IMG/VR virus record: IMGVR_UViG_3300021964_000052
Coordinates: 1 to 64,000 of that record
Reading direction: 5' to 3' (one strand)
DNA from: a virus
Length of the DNA: 64,000 nucleotides
Positions 36,858 through 43,816 of this stretch are shown one piece after another. Each line of letters begins with the position of its first letter. Positions within the stretch are counted from its first letter, which is position 1. The notes beneath the pieces are model-generated. The model was not told the DNA's origin and did no database searches. It saw nothing but the letters and a program-made list of their open reading frames with translations. The position numbers and the translations under genes were made by a program.

Positions 36858-38029
36858 TATTCAGTAAATACTTTTTTAGATTTTAAATTAGATATACCTC
36901 CAGGGTTTAACTGAGATTTAAGGTTATCTTTTATTTGCTTGAGAGCTGAAGAACCTACGTCGATAAGTCCTGGTAGGGGATCTCCTTTAATAGTTTTAGC
37001 TTTAGACATACCGGTTGTTATTTCTATTAATACATCTAATACATCAGAGAGGTAAGTTTCCATTCTATGCCCTAATACTACAGGTTGTTTAACTTTAGAA
37101 CCTGCTACTCTAGCGCCAACTCCTAGAAATATGGCTTCTCCGTCTAAACATATGTACTTGTGAGCGTCAAAATTTAAAGTGTTAGCGTTCAACCCTACTG
37201 ATTCAGCAGCTGATATAAGAGCACTTTCGTTTTTAGCATTAAAAAATAATCTTCCTCCATTAATTATAACCTGACTGCCTTTATAGTCTTGGGCTGTTGC
37301 TGGTTTTTTATCGTAAGTAACTCTTTTAAAGTTAGCCTGAACTAGTTTAGAAGAGTGATCTGAAAGTAAGTATATTGAAGATGCATCCTCGTTTACATCT
37401 TCGACTATAGGTGTAAAGCTATTATCTATTAACTTCTGACCGTTACTTATAAGTGTAAGGGGCTTTCCTTGATTAGAATCATCTGTAAATGTATTGCTCT
37501 GTGCTTTATATCCACCCATTCTAATGGACTGTCCTTGTCTACCGTCTAATATAATGTCACCGGGGAAAGGTTGAAGTGGATTAATATCAACTCCTTCTTC
37601 TATATCTTCTCCTAATTCCAAGGTATCTCCTACAGGGTAACCGCTATGGTTTGGATGATTCCACATAGATACTATAGTAGTGTAGTAGGTTCTAGAGTTA
37701 TTAGCTGAGCTACGTATTGACGGTGCTGGCGCTTTTAATAGTAGTACTATTTCGTTAACTAGGGGAAGAGTTCTAAATGTAGAGGTTAAAGGGTAAGCTT
37801 CTTTAAGAGCCTCTATACCTTTATCTGAATCATCAGTATTGTCAGAAAGCTTAGAATATTTTATTACACCGACTGCTTCTGAACTACCGTACTTAACGTA
37901 CTCTGGATCTGTATTATCCAGTATTACTTTTTTAACTCTAGCAGGTATAAAAGACCTTAAGTCGGTATTGGTAGTATCACTACTGCCCCTAGCTAAAGGT
38001 TGAGTATTTAAATTGTAGTTTGCAGGCAT
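36857..38029 (-). CDS. baseplate hub/spike-like protein (possible OB-fold, T4 gp5-like)
   Basis: 390 residues. An N-terminal region with FIPARVKKVILD and GVIKYSKL, then PLVNEIVLLLKAP, YYTTIVSMWNHPNHSGYP and FPGDIILDGRQGQSIRMGG, reads like the OB-fold region of gp5/VgrG-type hub proteins. It continues with beta-rich repeats (GSQVIINGGRLFFNAK, CLDGEAIFLG) and a C-terminal helix. No lysozyme domain is present, unlike T4 gp5. Placed next to gp25- and gp6-like genes, so a hub or spike role is likely but not certain. Confidence 0.55.
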   Translation of the reverse strand: MPANYNLNTQPLARGSSDTTNTDLRSFIPARVKKVILDNTDPEYVKYGSSEAVGVIKYSKLSDNTDDSDKGIEALKEAYPLTSTFRTLPLVNEIVLLLKAPAPSIRSSANNSRTYYTTIVSMWNHPNHSGYPVGDTLELGEDIEEGVDINPLQPFPGDIILDGRQGQSIRMGGYKAQSNTFTDDSNQGKPLTLISNGQKLIDNSFTPIVEDVNEDASSIYLLSDHSSKLVQANFKRVTYDKKPATAQDYKGSQVIINGGRLFFNAKNESALISAAESVGLNANTLNFDAHKYICLDGEAIFLGVGARVAGSKVKQPVVLGHRMETYLSDVLDVLIEITTGMSKAKTIKGDPLPGLIDVGSSALKQIKDNLKSQLNPGGISNLKSKKVFTE

Positions 38030-38394
38030 TACTCTTGTTCTTCTTCTGGTTTTTCTATCTCTTCTATTTGATTTTCTATTGCTTCTTGCTCATCTAGTAA
38101 GTCTTGAAGATCAGAAAAGTCGAATTCACCTGATTCACCTTTAGCGGCCGCTGTTTCTATACGTTGTATTACCGTCGCTAATTTAATCAAATGTTCATCA
38201 TTCTTTACTCCTATCTCCATATACTCCTTAATCATAGGTACAATAAGAGTGGCATCTCCTATATTCTCTATAAGAGGTTTTAACTCTCCAATCAATGCTT
38301 TTACTTGACCTTTCGTTTCTTTTGAATTGTCATATATCTCGCCAAATAGATCAGATAGAGTTTTACCTTTGAATATTTCTTTGTCTAAACTCAT
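38029..38394 (-). CDS. small acidic helical protein
   Basis: 121 residues, acidic and helical throughout, ending DLLDEQEAIENQIEEIEKPEEEQE. The pattern suggests a coiled coil or chaperone-like tail protein. Its stop codon overlaps the start of the hub-like gene by one base. It is the first gene after the motif at 38401 and so may be the first gene of the baseplate operon. No family recognised. Confidence 0.6.
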   Translation of the reverse strand: MSLDKEIFKGKTLSDLFGEIYDNSKETKGQVKALIGELKPLIENIGDATLIVPMIKEYMEIGVKNDEHLIKLATVIQRIETAAAKGESGEFDFSDLQDLLDEQEAIENQIEEIEKPEEEQE

Positions 38395-38400
38395 ATCTAT

Positions 38401-38416
38401 TTTATTTATAAATAGA
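38401..38416 (-). promoter_or_regulatory. TCTATTTATAAATAAA motif containing TATAAATA
   Basis: The minus strand contains an exact T4 late-promoter box TATAAATA inside the local version of the recurrent CTATTTATA motif. It lies between the late sigma factor stop and the start of the baseplate operon, which is where a late promoter would be expected. Confidence 0.45.
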
Positions 38417-38417
38417 T

Positions 38418-39122
38418 TTAAGGTAAGTTATTCTTAATAAATCCTTTTTCGTATAAAGTATTATAGTCTTTATAGAACTCTTGCTTTAATACGTTTACTA
38501 CTTTAGTTAAATGAGGAGTTTCACAGTCAGTCATTTCTCTAATGTAGATATAAAGAGCTTTCTTTTTAAATATTTCTAAATCGTGTCTGGTTTTAAATAC
38601 TGTTAAAACAGCGTCAGCTATCTTTTTTTCGCTTTCTTTTATAAAGATATCGTCTAACTTGAGATACATATCTTCTATGAATAGATCTAGAAACTGGCTT
38701 AATGTAATACCTACCTCATTATCTAGAGAGAAGTTATTTTTAAAGCTCTGAGGAGCTTCGTCCATTGAACCTATTTGTTTAAGTTTTTTATAATTTTTAT
38801 TATTATAGTTAATCAACCACCTTTTAACTATAGTACCGTAGTAAGAATATGCTTTAGCTCCATTAGTAGGATCAAATTTATCCATTTTTTCCTCATATAA
38901 CATTGACACTATTTCATGTTTTAAATCTTCAATCTTGTCAACATCGGTATAGTAGAACTTAAAAGTATGTATAATATTCTCTGCTAGCTTATAGAAAGGG
39001 TAGTAAATATGTTCAGTAAAGATGTGGTTTCTGTAGTCCTTGTCGTCTGAAAGGTTATATTTTACTATGTATTCTTCTGTTTCTTTTGTAAAGTAGTTAG
39101 CTTTACTCTTCTTTCTTGCCAT
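38418..39122 (-). CDS. late-transcription sigma factor, T4 gp55-like
   Basis: 234 residues. Motifs FTKETEEYIVKYN, FYKLAENIIHTFKFYY, DLKHEIVSMLYEEKMDKFDP and NGAKAYSYYGTIVKRWLINYNNKNYKKL form the sigma-2-like core of gp55 relatives. gp55 binds host core RNA polymerase and reads a short box (TATAAATA in T4) at late promoters, aided by gp33 and the sliding clamp. The protein is longer than T4 gp55 (185) mainly at the C-terminus. It sits directly before the baseplate operon and overlaps the 39103 membrane gene by 20 bases. Confidence 0.85.
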   Translation of the reverse strand: MARKKSKANYFTKETEEYIVKYNLSDDKDYRNHIFTEHIYYPFYKLAENIIHTFKFYYTDVDKIEDLKHEIVSMLYEEKMDKFDPTNGAKAYSYYGTIVKRWLINYNNKNYKKLKQIGSMDEAPQSFKNNFSLDNEVGITLSQFLDLFIEDMYLKLDDIFIKESEKKIADAVLTVFKTRHDLEIFKKKALYIYIREMTDCETPHLTKVVNVLKQEFYKDYNTLYEKGFIKNNLP

Positions 39123-39417
39123 AATTTTCGGGGAGCATATATCGATTTAAGTCTTTTTGTATAGTTTTAATCTCTTTAAAGAAAAAACCGACCTCGTCAT
39201 CTGATTGAAAGACCCCTCGTTCATCAAGCTTATTGAGTTTTTTGTTAGATTCTTTTATTATATTTGAAATATTTTGAAGATATTTAGTTTGATCTATAGT
39301 TACATCTTCATATTTTTCTACTTTTATCATAAGGTTTCTTACAATATAGGCTAAAAAAAGTATAATGGCAACTAATATTCCGGAAATTATGTAGAAGTAT
39401 GTGGGATTAATGTCCAT
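39103..39417 (-). CDS. small membrane protein with one TM and coiled coil
   Basis: 104 residues: an N-terminal transmembrane helix (IISGILVAIILFLAYIV, about residues 9-25) and a charged coiled-coil tail (NISNIIKESNKKLNKLDE, FFFKEIKTIQKDL). The tail would face the cytoplasm if the N-terminus is outside. It lies between the HD hydrolase and sigma genes; similar small membrane proteins sit next to gp55 in other T4-like phages as I recall. A holin role cannot be ruled out, but the long cytoplasmic tail is not typical. Confidence 0.6.
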   Translation of the reverse strand: MDINPTYFYIISGILVAIILFLAYIVRNLMIKVEKYEDVTIDQTKYLQNISNIIKESNKKLNKLDERGVFQSDDEVGFFFKEIKTIQKDLNRYMLPENYGKKEE

Positions 39418-40149
39418 TTATAGGTTTTTTAACATATTAGATAGTCCTTGCGATGATTTTACGCTTCGTCCTGTAGAAGAAGTAGTTTTTGGACGTTTAG
39501 GCTTAGTAGATCCTCCGTTTCTTTTCCACATATCGTACTCTGCTTTAGAAGCTAAGAAGTCGGCTACATGTAAAATAGAAATAATAGAGGTTTTCTGTCT
39601 AGAACTTTCAACGTTACTGAAGAAATACGCTTCATTAGCTTTATCAAACACTCCATCGTGGCATCTTATAGCTAAAAACTCGTTTTTTGATACTTTAACT
39701 CCAAATTTCTGAAGTATAAACAAGGATCTATCTGGAATTAACATAAAATCTAGATCAGGATTGTAGGTGTACATCTCTGAAAGCTTATCTTGTCTCCATT
39801 TATCCGTTTGAGGTATATAGTTTGGAGATTCTCCGTCACCAATCTTACCTAAATCATGGAAAAGAGCTGAGAATACAAGTTCCTCTTGTGTGTAGTCTAT
39901 AGTTCCACCCATTTCTTCGTAAAGTTTATGCTGTTTCACGGCATATTTAACGACTCTATTAACGTGATCTACATATCCTCCTGCAAAAGCATTGTGATAC
40001 CATGTCTTTCCACTAGCAGGTGCCATAACATACGTTTCCTCCATGTGTTTTAACATAGACATCACTGAGTCTTTACGGTCGGTAATGTAATGCTCTATAA
40101 TATTTAGGTGTTTATTATAGTTTTCTTGTATTTTTTCAGCATTTAGCAT
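39418..40149 (-). CDS. HD-domain phosphohydrolase
   Basis: 243 residues. The metal-binding set of HD hydrolases is visible: AGGYVDHVNRV, LFHDLGKIGDG, IRCHDGVFD and SILHVADFLAS. HD enzymes hydrolyse nucleotides, cyclic nucleotides or (p)ppGpp. The C-terminal 35 residues are a Lys/Ser/Thr-rich tail. Cyclic-dinucleotide or alarmone removal would counter host defence, but substrate cannot be told from sequence. The gene abuts the 57-residue gene upstream, sharing TAATATG at the junction. Confidence 0.8.
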   Translation of the reverse strand: MLNAEKIQENYNKHLNIIEHYITDRKDSVMSMLKHMEETYVMAPASGKTWYHNAFAGGYVDHVNRVVKYAVKQHKLYEEMGGTIDYTQEELVFSALFHDLGKIGDGESPNYIPQTDKWRQDKLSEMYTYNPDLDFMLIPDRSLFILQKFGVKVSKNEFLAIRCHDGVFDKANEAYFFSNVESSRQKTSIISILHVADFLASKAEYDMWKRNGGSTKPKRPKTTSSTGRSVKSSQGLSNMLKNL

Positions 40150-40150
40150 A

Positions 40151-40324
40151 TTAGTCTTGAGTTTCAGTGTTAAGTAGTGATACGATTTCAGAGTTTATCT
40201 CTTTTATCTTATCTAATTCCTTGTATGAGTTATCTCTCTCGTTTCTTCCTATATGGAAGTTTAGGCCTCTTAGGGAAGAGTCTATTTTTTCTAGCTTCGC
40301 TAATATTAAATCTTTATTTCTCAT
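40151..40324 (-). CDS. 57-residue coiled-coil protein
   Basis: Starts MRNKDLILAKLEKIDSSLRG and continues as a charged helix (RNERDNSYKELDKIKEINSEIVSLLN). Supported by its own promoter (40412-40446) and by stop/start contact with the HD gene. Unknown function; helix only. Confidence 0.6.
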   Translation of the reverse strand: MRNKDLILAKLEKIDSSLRGLNFHIGRNERDNSYKELDKIKEINSEIVSLLNTETQD

Positions 40325-40411
40325 ATATATCTATATACTTATATATTAATTATTATTATTTTTTAATTTATATTATATCTTATTAAAATATATTATATTA
40401 TATAATAATAT

Positions 40412-40446
40412 CTATAAGATAATAAAAATTTACCGGACAAGCAACT
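40412..40446 (-). promoter_or_regulatory. Bacteroidetes-type promoter
   Basis: AGTTGC; TTG then 20 bases then TATCTTATAG. The -33 box touches the TAG stop of the lipoprotein gene. A leader of about 80 AT-only bases follows before the 57-residue gene, which may matter for regulation of the HD hydrolase and late sigma genes behind it. Confidence 0.7.
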
Positions 40447-40963
40447 ATTTTACTATAAAGTTTAGTAAATAGTCCTTAACTATGTAGTTTTCACCGGCAT
40501 CCCATAGTATTTCTACATTAACATTGATAGTATCCCCTACCATCTGAGGAGTTATAGGGCCAATTAAGCGTTTTCCATATAATTTAGGTGAATCTTTACC
40601 GTGTAAGTAGATTCTACCCGGTTGAACTATATAGACATCTTCATATTCTAGCTCTAAAACGGTTTCACTACTAAAATAAGCTTCAACCACCGGTGTCTCA
40701 TTATACCACCAATACGGATCTGTCGGATCGGCCTCTACTTCTGCATAAAACCTCGGGTAATACTGCTGCGTGAAGTCTAATTCTACGTGATAATACCCAT
40801 TTGCATCTTTCGGATATGGAACTTTAAACGATGCTTCACAATCTCCATTAGAGCAAACAGAAGGTTTATCGGGTTGAGAGCAGGCGTATGTAAGAATTAT
40901 TAAAAAGCCTACGGCCGCCGCGCGAAACGCGCGAAGTTGCCACGAAAATTTTTTACTTATCAT
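40445..40963 (-). CDS. lipoprotein with GC-rich palindrome in the signal peptide
   Basis: 172 residues. Signal peptide of about 27 residues with hydrophobic run VGFLIILTYA and lipobox TYAC, then CSQPDKPSVCSNGDCEAS and a beta-rich secreted domain (YYHVELDFTQQYYPRFYAEVE, VYIVQPGRIYLHGK). Membrane-anchored, outside the cytoplasm; superinfection exclusion or host envelope change are possible roles. The codons for LRAFRAAA form a perfect hairpin CGCGCG-TTT-CGCGCG at 40925-40939, very unlike the surrounding AT-rich DNA. It overlaps the preceding GIY-YIG gene by 11 bases. Confidence 0.75.
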   Translation of the reverse strand: MISKKFSWQLRAFRAAAVGFLIILTYACSQPDKPSVCSNGDCEASFKVPYPKDANGYYHVELDFTQQYYPRFYAEVEADPTDPYWWYNETPVVEAYFSSETVLELEYEDVYIVQPGRIYLHGKDSPKLYGKRLIGPITPQMVGDTINVNVEILWDAGENYIVKDYLLNFIVK

Positions 40964-41447
40964 CTTTACCAGTATAACGTTCTCCTAATCTTTCGATTAC
41001 AGCTTTCGCTTCATCTACAGTCATCCTAAAGAACTCTCTTTTATTATTAACTCTAAAGGACTCACAGTACCTATGAACTTCTTGTTCTAATTCGATACCA
41101 TTGTAACAGCCAAAAGCCCAAGCTACCTCGAAGTCTTGTGCGACTCCGGTAGAGGCATTTATCTGCTTTACTCTCTTAGATGGAGCATTCTTAGTATAAC
41201 CTATCTTAACCATTCCAGGTATAGTGGGGTTGGTAAGTACATATACATATTGTTTAGACGTATCTGGTGTATAAGTGAGTCTATTTGAACGTGCTGTATA
41301 GTAAGTAACGTCTTCCCAACCATCTTCTGCGGTATATCTCTCTGATGTACTGGGAGTAATAGTGAAGTATTTAACAGGAGAGTCTGTGAAGTCCTCAGTG
41401 GCTTTGATTAAACCTTCAGCTTTTTCTTTAGATATTCTTTGTATCAT
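40953..41447 (-). CDS. T5orf172-type GIY-YIG protein
   Basis: 164 residues. Residues about 66-155 match the T5orf172/MUG113 subfamily of GIY-YIG nucleases: KQYVYVLTNPTIPGMVKIGYTKNA, RVKQINASTGVAQDFEVAW, LEQEVHRYCESFRVN and REFFRMTVDEAKAVI. These proteins probably nick or cut DNA; some act in defence or anti-defence. The N-terminal 60 residues are unassigned. Expressed from the promoter at 41468-41502, which lies inside the end of the upstream gene, with leader AAATAAAGGTTATATATATG. Confidence 0.75.
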   Translation of the reverse strand: MIQRISKEKAEGLIKATEDFTDSPVKYFTITPSTSERYTAEDGWEDVTYYTARSNRLTYTPDTSKQYVYVLTNPTIPGMVKIGYTKNAPSKRVKQINASTGVAQDFEVAWAFGCYNGIELEQEVHRYCESFRVNNKREFFRMTVDEAKAVIERLGERYTGKDDK

Positions 41448-41467
41448 ATATATAACCTTTATTTATA

Positions 41468-41502
41468 CCTTAATATATGAATATTCTATCAAATATCCAA
41501 CT
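41468..41502 (-). promoter_or_regulatory. promoter embedded in the 3' end of the upstream gene
   Basis: AGTTGG; TTG then 20 bases then TATATTAAGG. The -33 box and part of the spacer encode the last residues KLDI and the stop of the 41489 gene. The same stretch TTGGATATTTGATAG recurs in the promoter at 51017-51051, where it encodes QLDI-stop. Confidence 0.7.
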
Positions 41503-41923
41503 TATACGGTAGGTTTTCCAATAAAAGTTCTTGATATTCCTTTATAGTAGCACATTTTTCATAGTATTCTATGCTTTCAAAGTAATATTTTAATGATTCT
41601 AAAGAGATAAATACACGGTCACTAGCAAAAGATTCACCGATCTTATACATATCTCCTAGTTTATCGAGTTTTATTCTAGTGAGATACTTAAATAAATTAC
41701 TATAGTATTTGTATTTGATAGTACTTTTAACTTGTTTATACTGTTCTGGATATCTTTTAGTATACATCATATCCATTATATCGTAGTTTTCTAATCCTTT
41801 TAATACCATTCCCATTAGTACATAAGGATTATTCAAAGTACCTTCTACCCCGTTTTCCTTATAAACTTGCTCATCCCCTTGTTCGAAGATTGAGAATAAA
41901 GTATTTGGATCCATCTTTTGCAT
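41489..41923 (-). CDS. hypothetical helical protein ending KLDI
   Basis: 144 residues, helical, no motif: MDPNTLFSIFEQGDEQ, YVLMGMVLKGLENYDIMDMM, YYSNLFKYLTRIKLDKL. Its 3' end doubles as a promoter. Starts at ATG 41923 directly after a CTATTTATG-type motif. It is the last minus-strand gene before the divergent plus-strand pair. Confidence 0.6.
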   Translation of the reverse strand: MQKMDPNTLFSIFEQGDEQVYKENGVEGTLNNPYVLMGMVLKGLENYDIMDMMYTKRYPEQYKQVKSTIKYKYYSNLFKYLTRIKLDKLGDMYKIGESFASDRVFISLESLKYYFESIEYYEKCATIKEYQELLLENLPYKLDI

Positions 41924-41925
41924 AT

Positions 41926-41940
41926 ATCATAAATAGTTCG
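41926..41940 (-). promoter_or_regulatory. CGAACTATTTATGAT motif before 41489 gene
   Basis: A variant of the CTATTTATA motif with G for A near the end, 2 bases before the start codon. Faces the plus-strand gene at 42046 across about 100 AT-rich bases. Confidence 0.3.
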
Positions 41941-42045
41941 TATATTATAGTATATGACAGAAACACCTATATACGAAAAAATTTGCTAAAAATTTCCCCG
42001 GTATTATTAGGTTTTTAAGTAAAAAGTTCATATATTAATTATAAT

Positions 42046-42204
42046 ATGAGAGCTGAAGATATATTATATGAAGCAGAGAAGCTAGGACAGAGAGAGAAAG
42101 TATTACAAAGGGTAAGTGAATTGCGCACTAGAGTACCCAGTATTAGTACTAATGAGGCATATGATATAGTGTGGAGTACCATAAAAGAAGAGTTAAAGAC
42201 ATAA
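42046..42204 (+). CDS. 52-residue plus-strand protein
   Basis: Starts MRAEDILYEAEKLGQREKV, a helical, charged protein ending IVWSTIKEELKT. A TATATTAATT element lies 8 bases upstream, with only a partial -33 box, so promoter strength is unclear. One of only two genes on the plus strand; the opposite-strand frame across it lacks any sensible protein. A GCCT-ATA-AGGC hairpin follows 7 bases after the stop. Reads like other small helical T4-like phage proteins. Function unknown. Confidence 0.55.
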   Translation: MRAEDILYEAEKLGQREKVLQRVSELRTRVPSISTNEAYDIVWSTIKEELKT

Positions 42205-42211
42205 AAAGAGA

Positions 42212-42222
42212 GCCTATAAGGC
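42212..42222 (+). terminator. short hairpin after plus-strand gene
   Basis: GCCT-ATA-AGGC, a 4-bp stem directly behind the stop of the 52-residue gene. There is no clean T-run after it, so it is at best a weak terminator. Confidence 0.25.
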
Positions 42223-42273
42223 CATTTACATATAAAAACGTTCATTGACATATTAAGATCTATTAAACGCTTC

Positions 42274-42384
42274 ATGGATGAAGGTCATTTCTATTATAAA
42301 GATAAAAAGATAGAATATGCATGGGTTGTTGGTATAATAATATATTTTTTCCTTTCAATATACATATATACTAACATACTATAA
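42274..42384 (+). CDS. 36-residue plus-strand membrane peptide
   Basis: MDEGHFYYKDKKIEYAWVV followed by a single hydrophobic helix (GIIIYFFLSIYIYTNIL) and stop. Open reading continues upstream to 42220 but without ATG. A small single-span peptide fits the many tiny membrane proteins of T4-like early regions. Weak evidence beyond composition. Confidence 0.35.
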   Translation: MDEGHFYYKDKKIEYAWVVGIIIYFFLSIYIYTNIL

Positions 42385-42594
42385 TATATCTATATATATT
42401 TATATATAACCTATATCATGAAATCTAGCAGATTTATGCAAACTAGTATGGCAAAATCACGCAGGCTACCAACCCGTTAGGGAACTATACTGTCAGTGTT
42501 ATATCACCGTTATAGCACCATACAGGCAATCGGCCGGCCGGCTTAAAGAGTTTCCGGAAGGAGATTCAAGACAAACTAATTTCTACTTTAACAA
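42385..42594. other. convergent intergenic region with GC-rich palindrome
   Basis: Non-coding stretch between the plus-strand pair and minus-strand genes. Begins with alternating TA runs, then near 42528-42542 contains overlapping palindromes CGGCCGGCCG and GCCGGCCGGC, most unusual in this AT-rich genome. No T-run follows, so a simple intrinsic terminator is doubtful. A 20-codon plus frame at 42418 is not convincing. Confidence 0.5.
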
Positions 42595-42795
42595 CTATAT
42601 CTTTAACTTACTCGGTATGAGGAAGGATAGAGCAAGTAGGAGGGTAGAAACTACAATACTATATAGGGGGTAGGTGAGTAATAACCATAGAGTATATACC
42701 AGCACCTCTACTATATGTACTACTATAAAACCCACAAGGCCTATGACTACAATAGAGGCCATTATATATAATATATCTTTCTTATTAAGCTTCAT
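42595..42795 (-). CDS. small membrane protein, two TM helices
   Basis: 66 residues: short basic start MKLNKKD, hydrophobic helix ILYIMASIVVIGLVGFIVVHI, second hydrophobic stretch (VYTLWLLLTYPLYSIVVSTLL) and basic end PSKLKI. Small two-span proteins like this can be holins or regulators of host membrane functions; nothing decides between these. It overlaps the upstream gene by 11 bases. Confidence 0.55.
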   Translation of the reverse strand: MKLNKKDILYIMASIVVIGLVGFIVVHIVEVLVYTLWLLLTYPLYSIVVSTLLLALSFLIPSKLKI

Positions 42796-42982
42796 ATGTA
42801 GATATTATATTGTTATACTGAGATACATTAGTCAATCTATGCTCTTCTTTTAACACTCCGGCCTTATAATGCCACTCTATACATTGCAATTGGTGTAGGA
42901 AGGACATCTTATTTATAACCTTTGAAGGTATAAACTCTGTCATTTGTACGTTTAAATCGTTAACTAAGTCTATTGTATTCAT
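42785..42982 (-). CDS. hypothetical 65-residue protein
   Basis: MNTIDLVNDLNVQMTEFIPS followed by KMSFLHQLQCIEWHYKAGVL. Helical, no motif. Has a strong promoter of the 20-base spacer type (43004-43038), good evidence that it is expressed. Confidence 0.6.
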   Translation of the reverse strand: MNTIDLVNDLNVQMTEFIPSKVINKMSFLHQLQCIEWHYKAGVLKEEHRLTNVSQYNNIISTYEA

Positions 42983-43003
42983 ATCTATAACCGTTTTAAT
43001 TTA

Positions 43004-43038
43004 CCTTAATATAAGAAGAATATCTCGAATAAGCAACT
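43004..43038 (-). promoter_or_regulatory. Bacteroidetes-type promoter
   Basis: TAGTTGC; TTG then 20 bases then TATATTAAGG. Drives the 65-residue gene and the membrane protein behind it. Confidence 0.75.
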
Positions 43039-43336
43039 ATTTCACTGGTTATTTTTGTTTATATAGAGAGTTTTTTGGAAGGGGGACACACACGACTGAT
43101 GTTCCTTATACATCCTCCACACACCATCCTATCATCATTCTACACAACCTATATAATTATATAAGTATATCAATATAGCTTTATATGAATATATAAACAC
43201 TCGATATTATTAATAGGCTTCAATAGTATTAAGGGTTAGTCTCCTATGGATCTATATATGTAAGCTCTTCTCTACGGTATTATCTATTCAATTTAGTATC
43301 TATGTGTAGCCTCAGCCGTACACTACCTCTCAGACA
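43039..43336. other. non-coding stretch in the strand-switch region
   Basis: About 300 bases with no convincing gene on either strand. It holds a GGAAGGGGGACACACAC tract, AT-rich steps and scattered short inverted repeats. A replication origin or a decayed gene is possible; no iteron array or DnaA-type cluster is visible by eye. Confidence 0.4.
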
Positions 43337-43516
43337 TTATTCCATATAATCGGCAGTACTACGTAACCCGCTATAGTGGCATAAATTCTTAGGTTGAATA
43401 GGGATGGACGGATGAACGTTAGTGAAATCCGCGCGTGACAACTTCGTTGGAGAGAGATCAACCCCCCACCCCCTCAATTCTTTCTTGTACTTATTCAATC
43501 TTTGTTTATAATTCAT
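43337..43516 (-). CDS. 59-residue protein fused to GC-rich element
   Basis: Starts MNYKQRLNKYKKELRGWGVD after the good leader AATAAGGTTATG, so translation start is credible. From residue 16 on, the codons run through GC-rich element B (43425-43475), giving LSPTKLSRADFTNVHPSIPI, and end in a region unlike the rest. It may be a short original gene extended into a non-coding element or a broken gene. Confidence 0.4.
   Translation of the reverse strand: MNYKQRLNKYKKELRGWGVDLSPTKLSRADFTNVHPSIPIQPKNLCHYSGLRSTADYME
43425..43475 (-). repeat. GC-rich element, copy B
   Basis: Shares with copy A (43756-43809) a run of G residues, TCTCTC, a 4-bp hairpin with GAA loop and CACGCGCG(G/A)ATTT. In this copy the hairpin is CAAC-GAA-GTTG (43439-43449); in copy A it is CGCC-GAA-GGCG, so two base pairs differ but pairing is kept. 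Confidence 0.55.
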
Positions 43517-43543
43517 AACCTTATTTAAAATATTTTATATCTT

Positions 43544-43741
43544 TTAGCCTATAAGCTGGATTACTCCATATACTATAGAAAATAATACTGTCATAGCTAG
43601 TGATGCTGCTATTACTTTCATAGTCTCTGCTTCTTTCTTAGGACTTCTTCCTTGATTAGATCTATACTGTCGAGGCTTTACTTCACCCCATTCCTTTGTT
43701 CTACCTTGTAGAATATTAACTCTTTTACCTTTATTTTTCAT
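43544..43741 (-). CDS. small basic protein with C-terminal TM helix
   Basis: 65 residues. The first 40 are strongly basic (KNKGKRVNILQGRTKEWG, RQYRSNQGRSPKKEAE) and the last 22 form one transmembrane helix (VIAASLAMTVLFSIVYGVIQLI). A tail-anchored membrane protein with a nucleic-acid- or ribosome-binding-like cytoplasmic part. Its 5' leader is the GC-rich element A, which could control expression. Confidence 0.6.
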   Translation of the reverse strand: MKNKGKRVNILQGRTKEWGEVKPRQYRSNQGRSPKKEAETMKVIAASLAMTVLFSIVYGVIQLIG

Positions 43742-43755
43742 ATAACTATATTTAA

Positions 43756-43809
43756 ATTCGCGCGTGGCGCCTTCGGCGGACGAGAGAGAAACGCCCCCTC
43801 GCCCTCCTC
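43756..43809 (-). repeat. GC-rich element, copy A (leader of 43544 gene)
   Basis: GC content is far above the genome. Minus strand: G-rich run, TTTCTCTCTCG, hairpin CGCC-GAA-GGCG (43768-43778), then CACGCGCGAATTT and the start of the 43544 gene 15 bases on. Aligns with copy B. Could be a structured 5' leader or a mobile palindromic element. Confidence 0.55.
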
Positions 43810-43816
43810 GCCATCA

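Noticed and set aside
42039-42275. 78-codon minus-strand frame
   Set aside because: Lies opposite the plus-strand gene at 42046 and has Cys/Ser/Leu shadow composition without a ribosome site or promoter.
42418-42480. 20-codon plus-strand frame MKSSRFMQ...
   Set aside because: Too short, no upstream signal, and runs toward the GC palindrome; cannot be told from chance.
42528-42542. Intrinsic terminator at the GC palindrome
   Set aside because: Stem possible but no T-run on either strand; kept only as an unusual palindrome.
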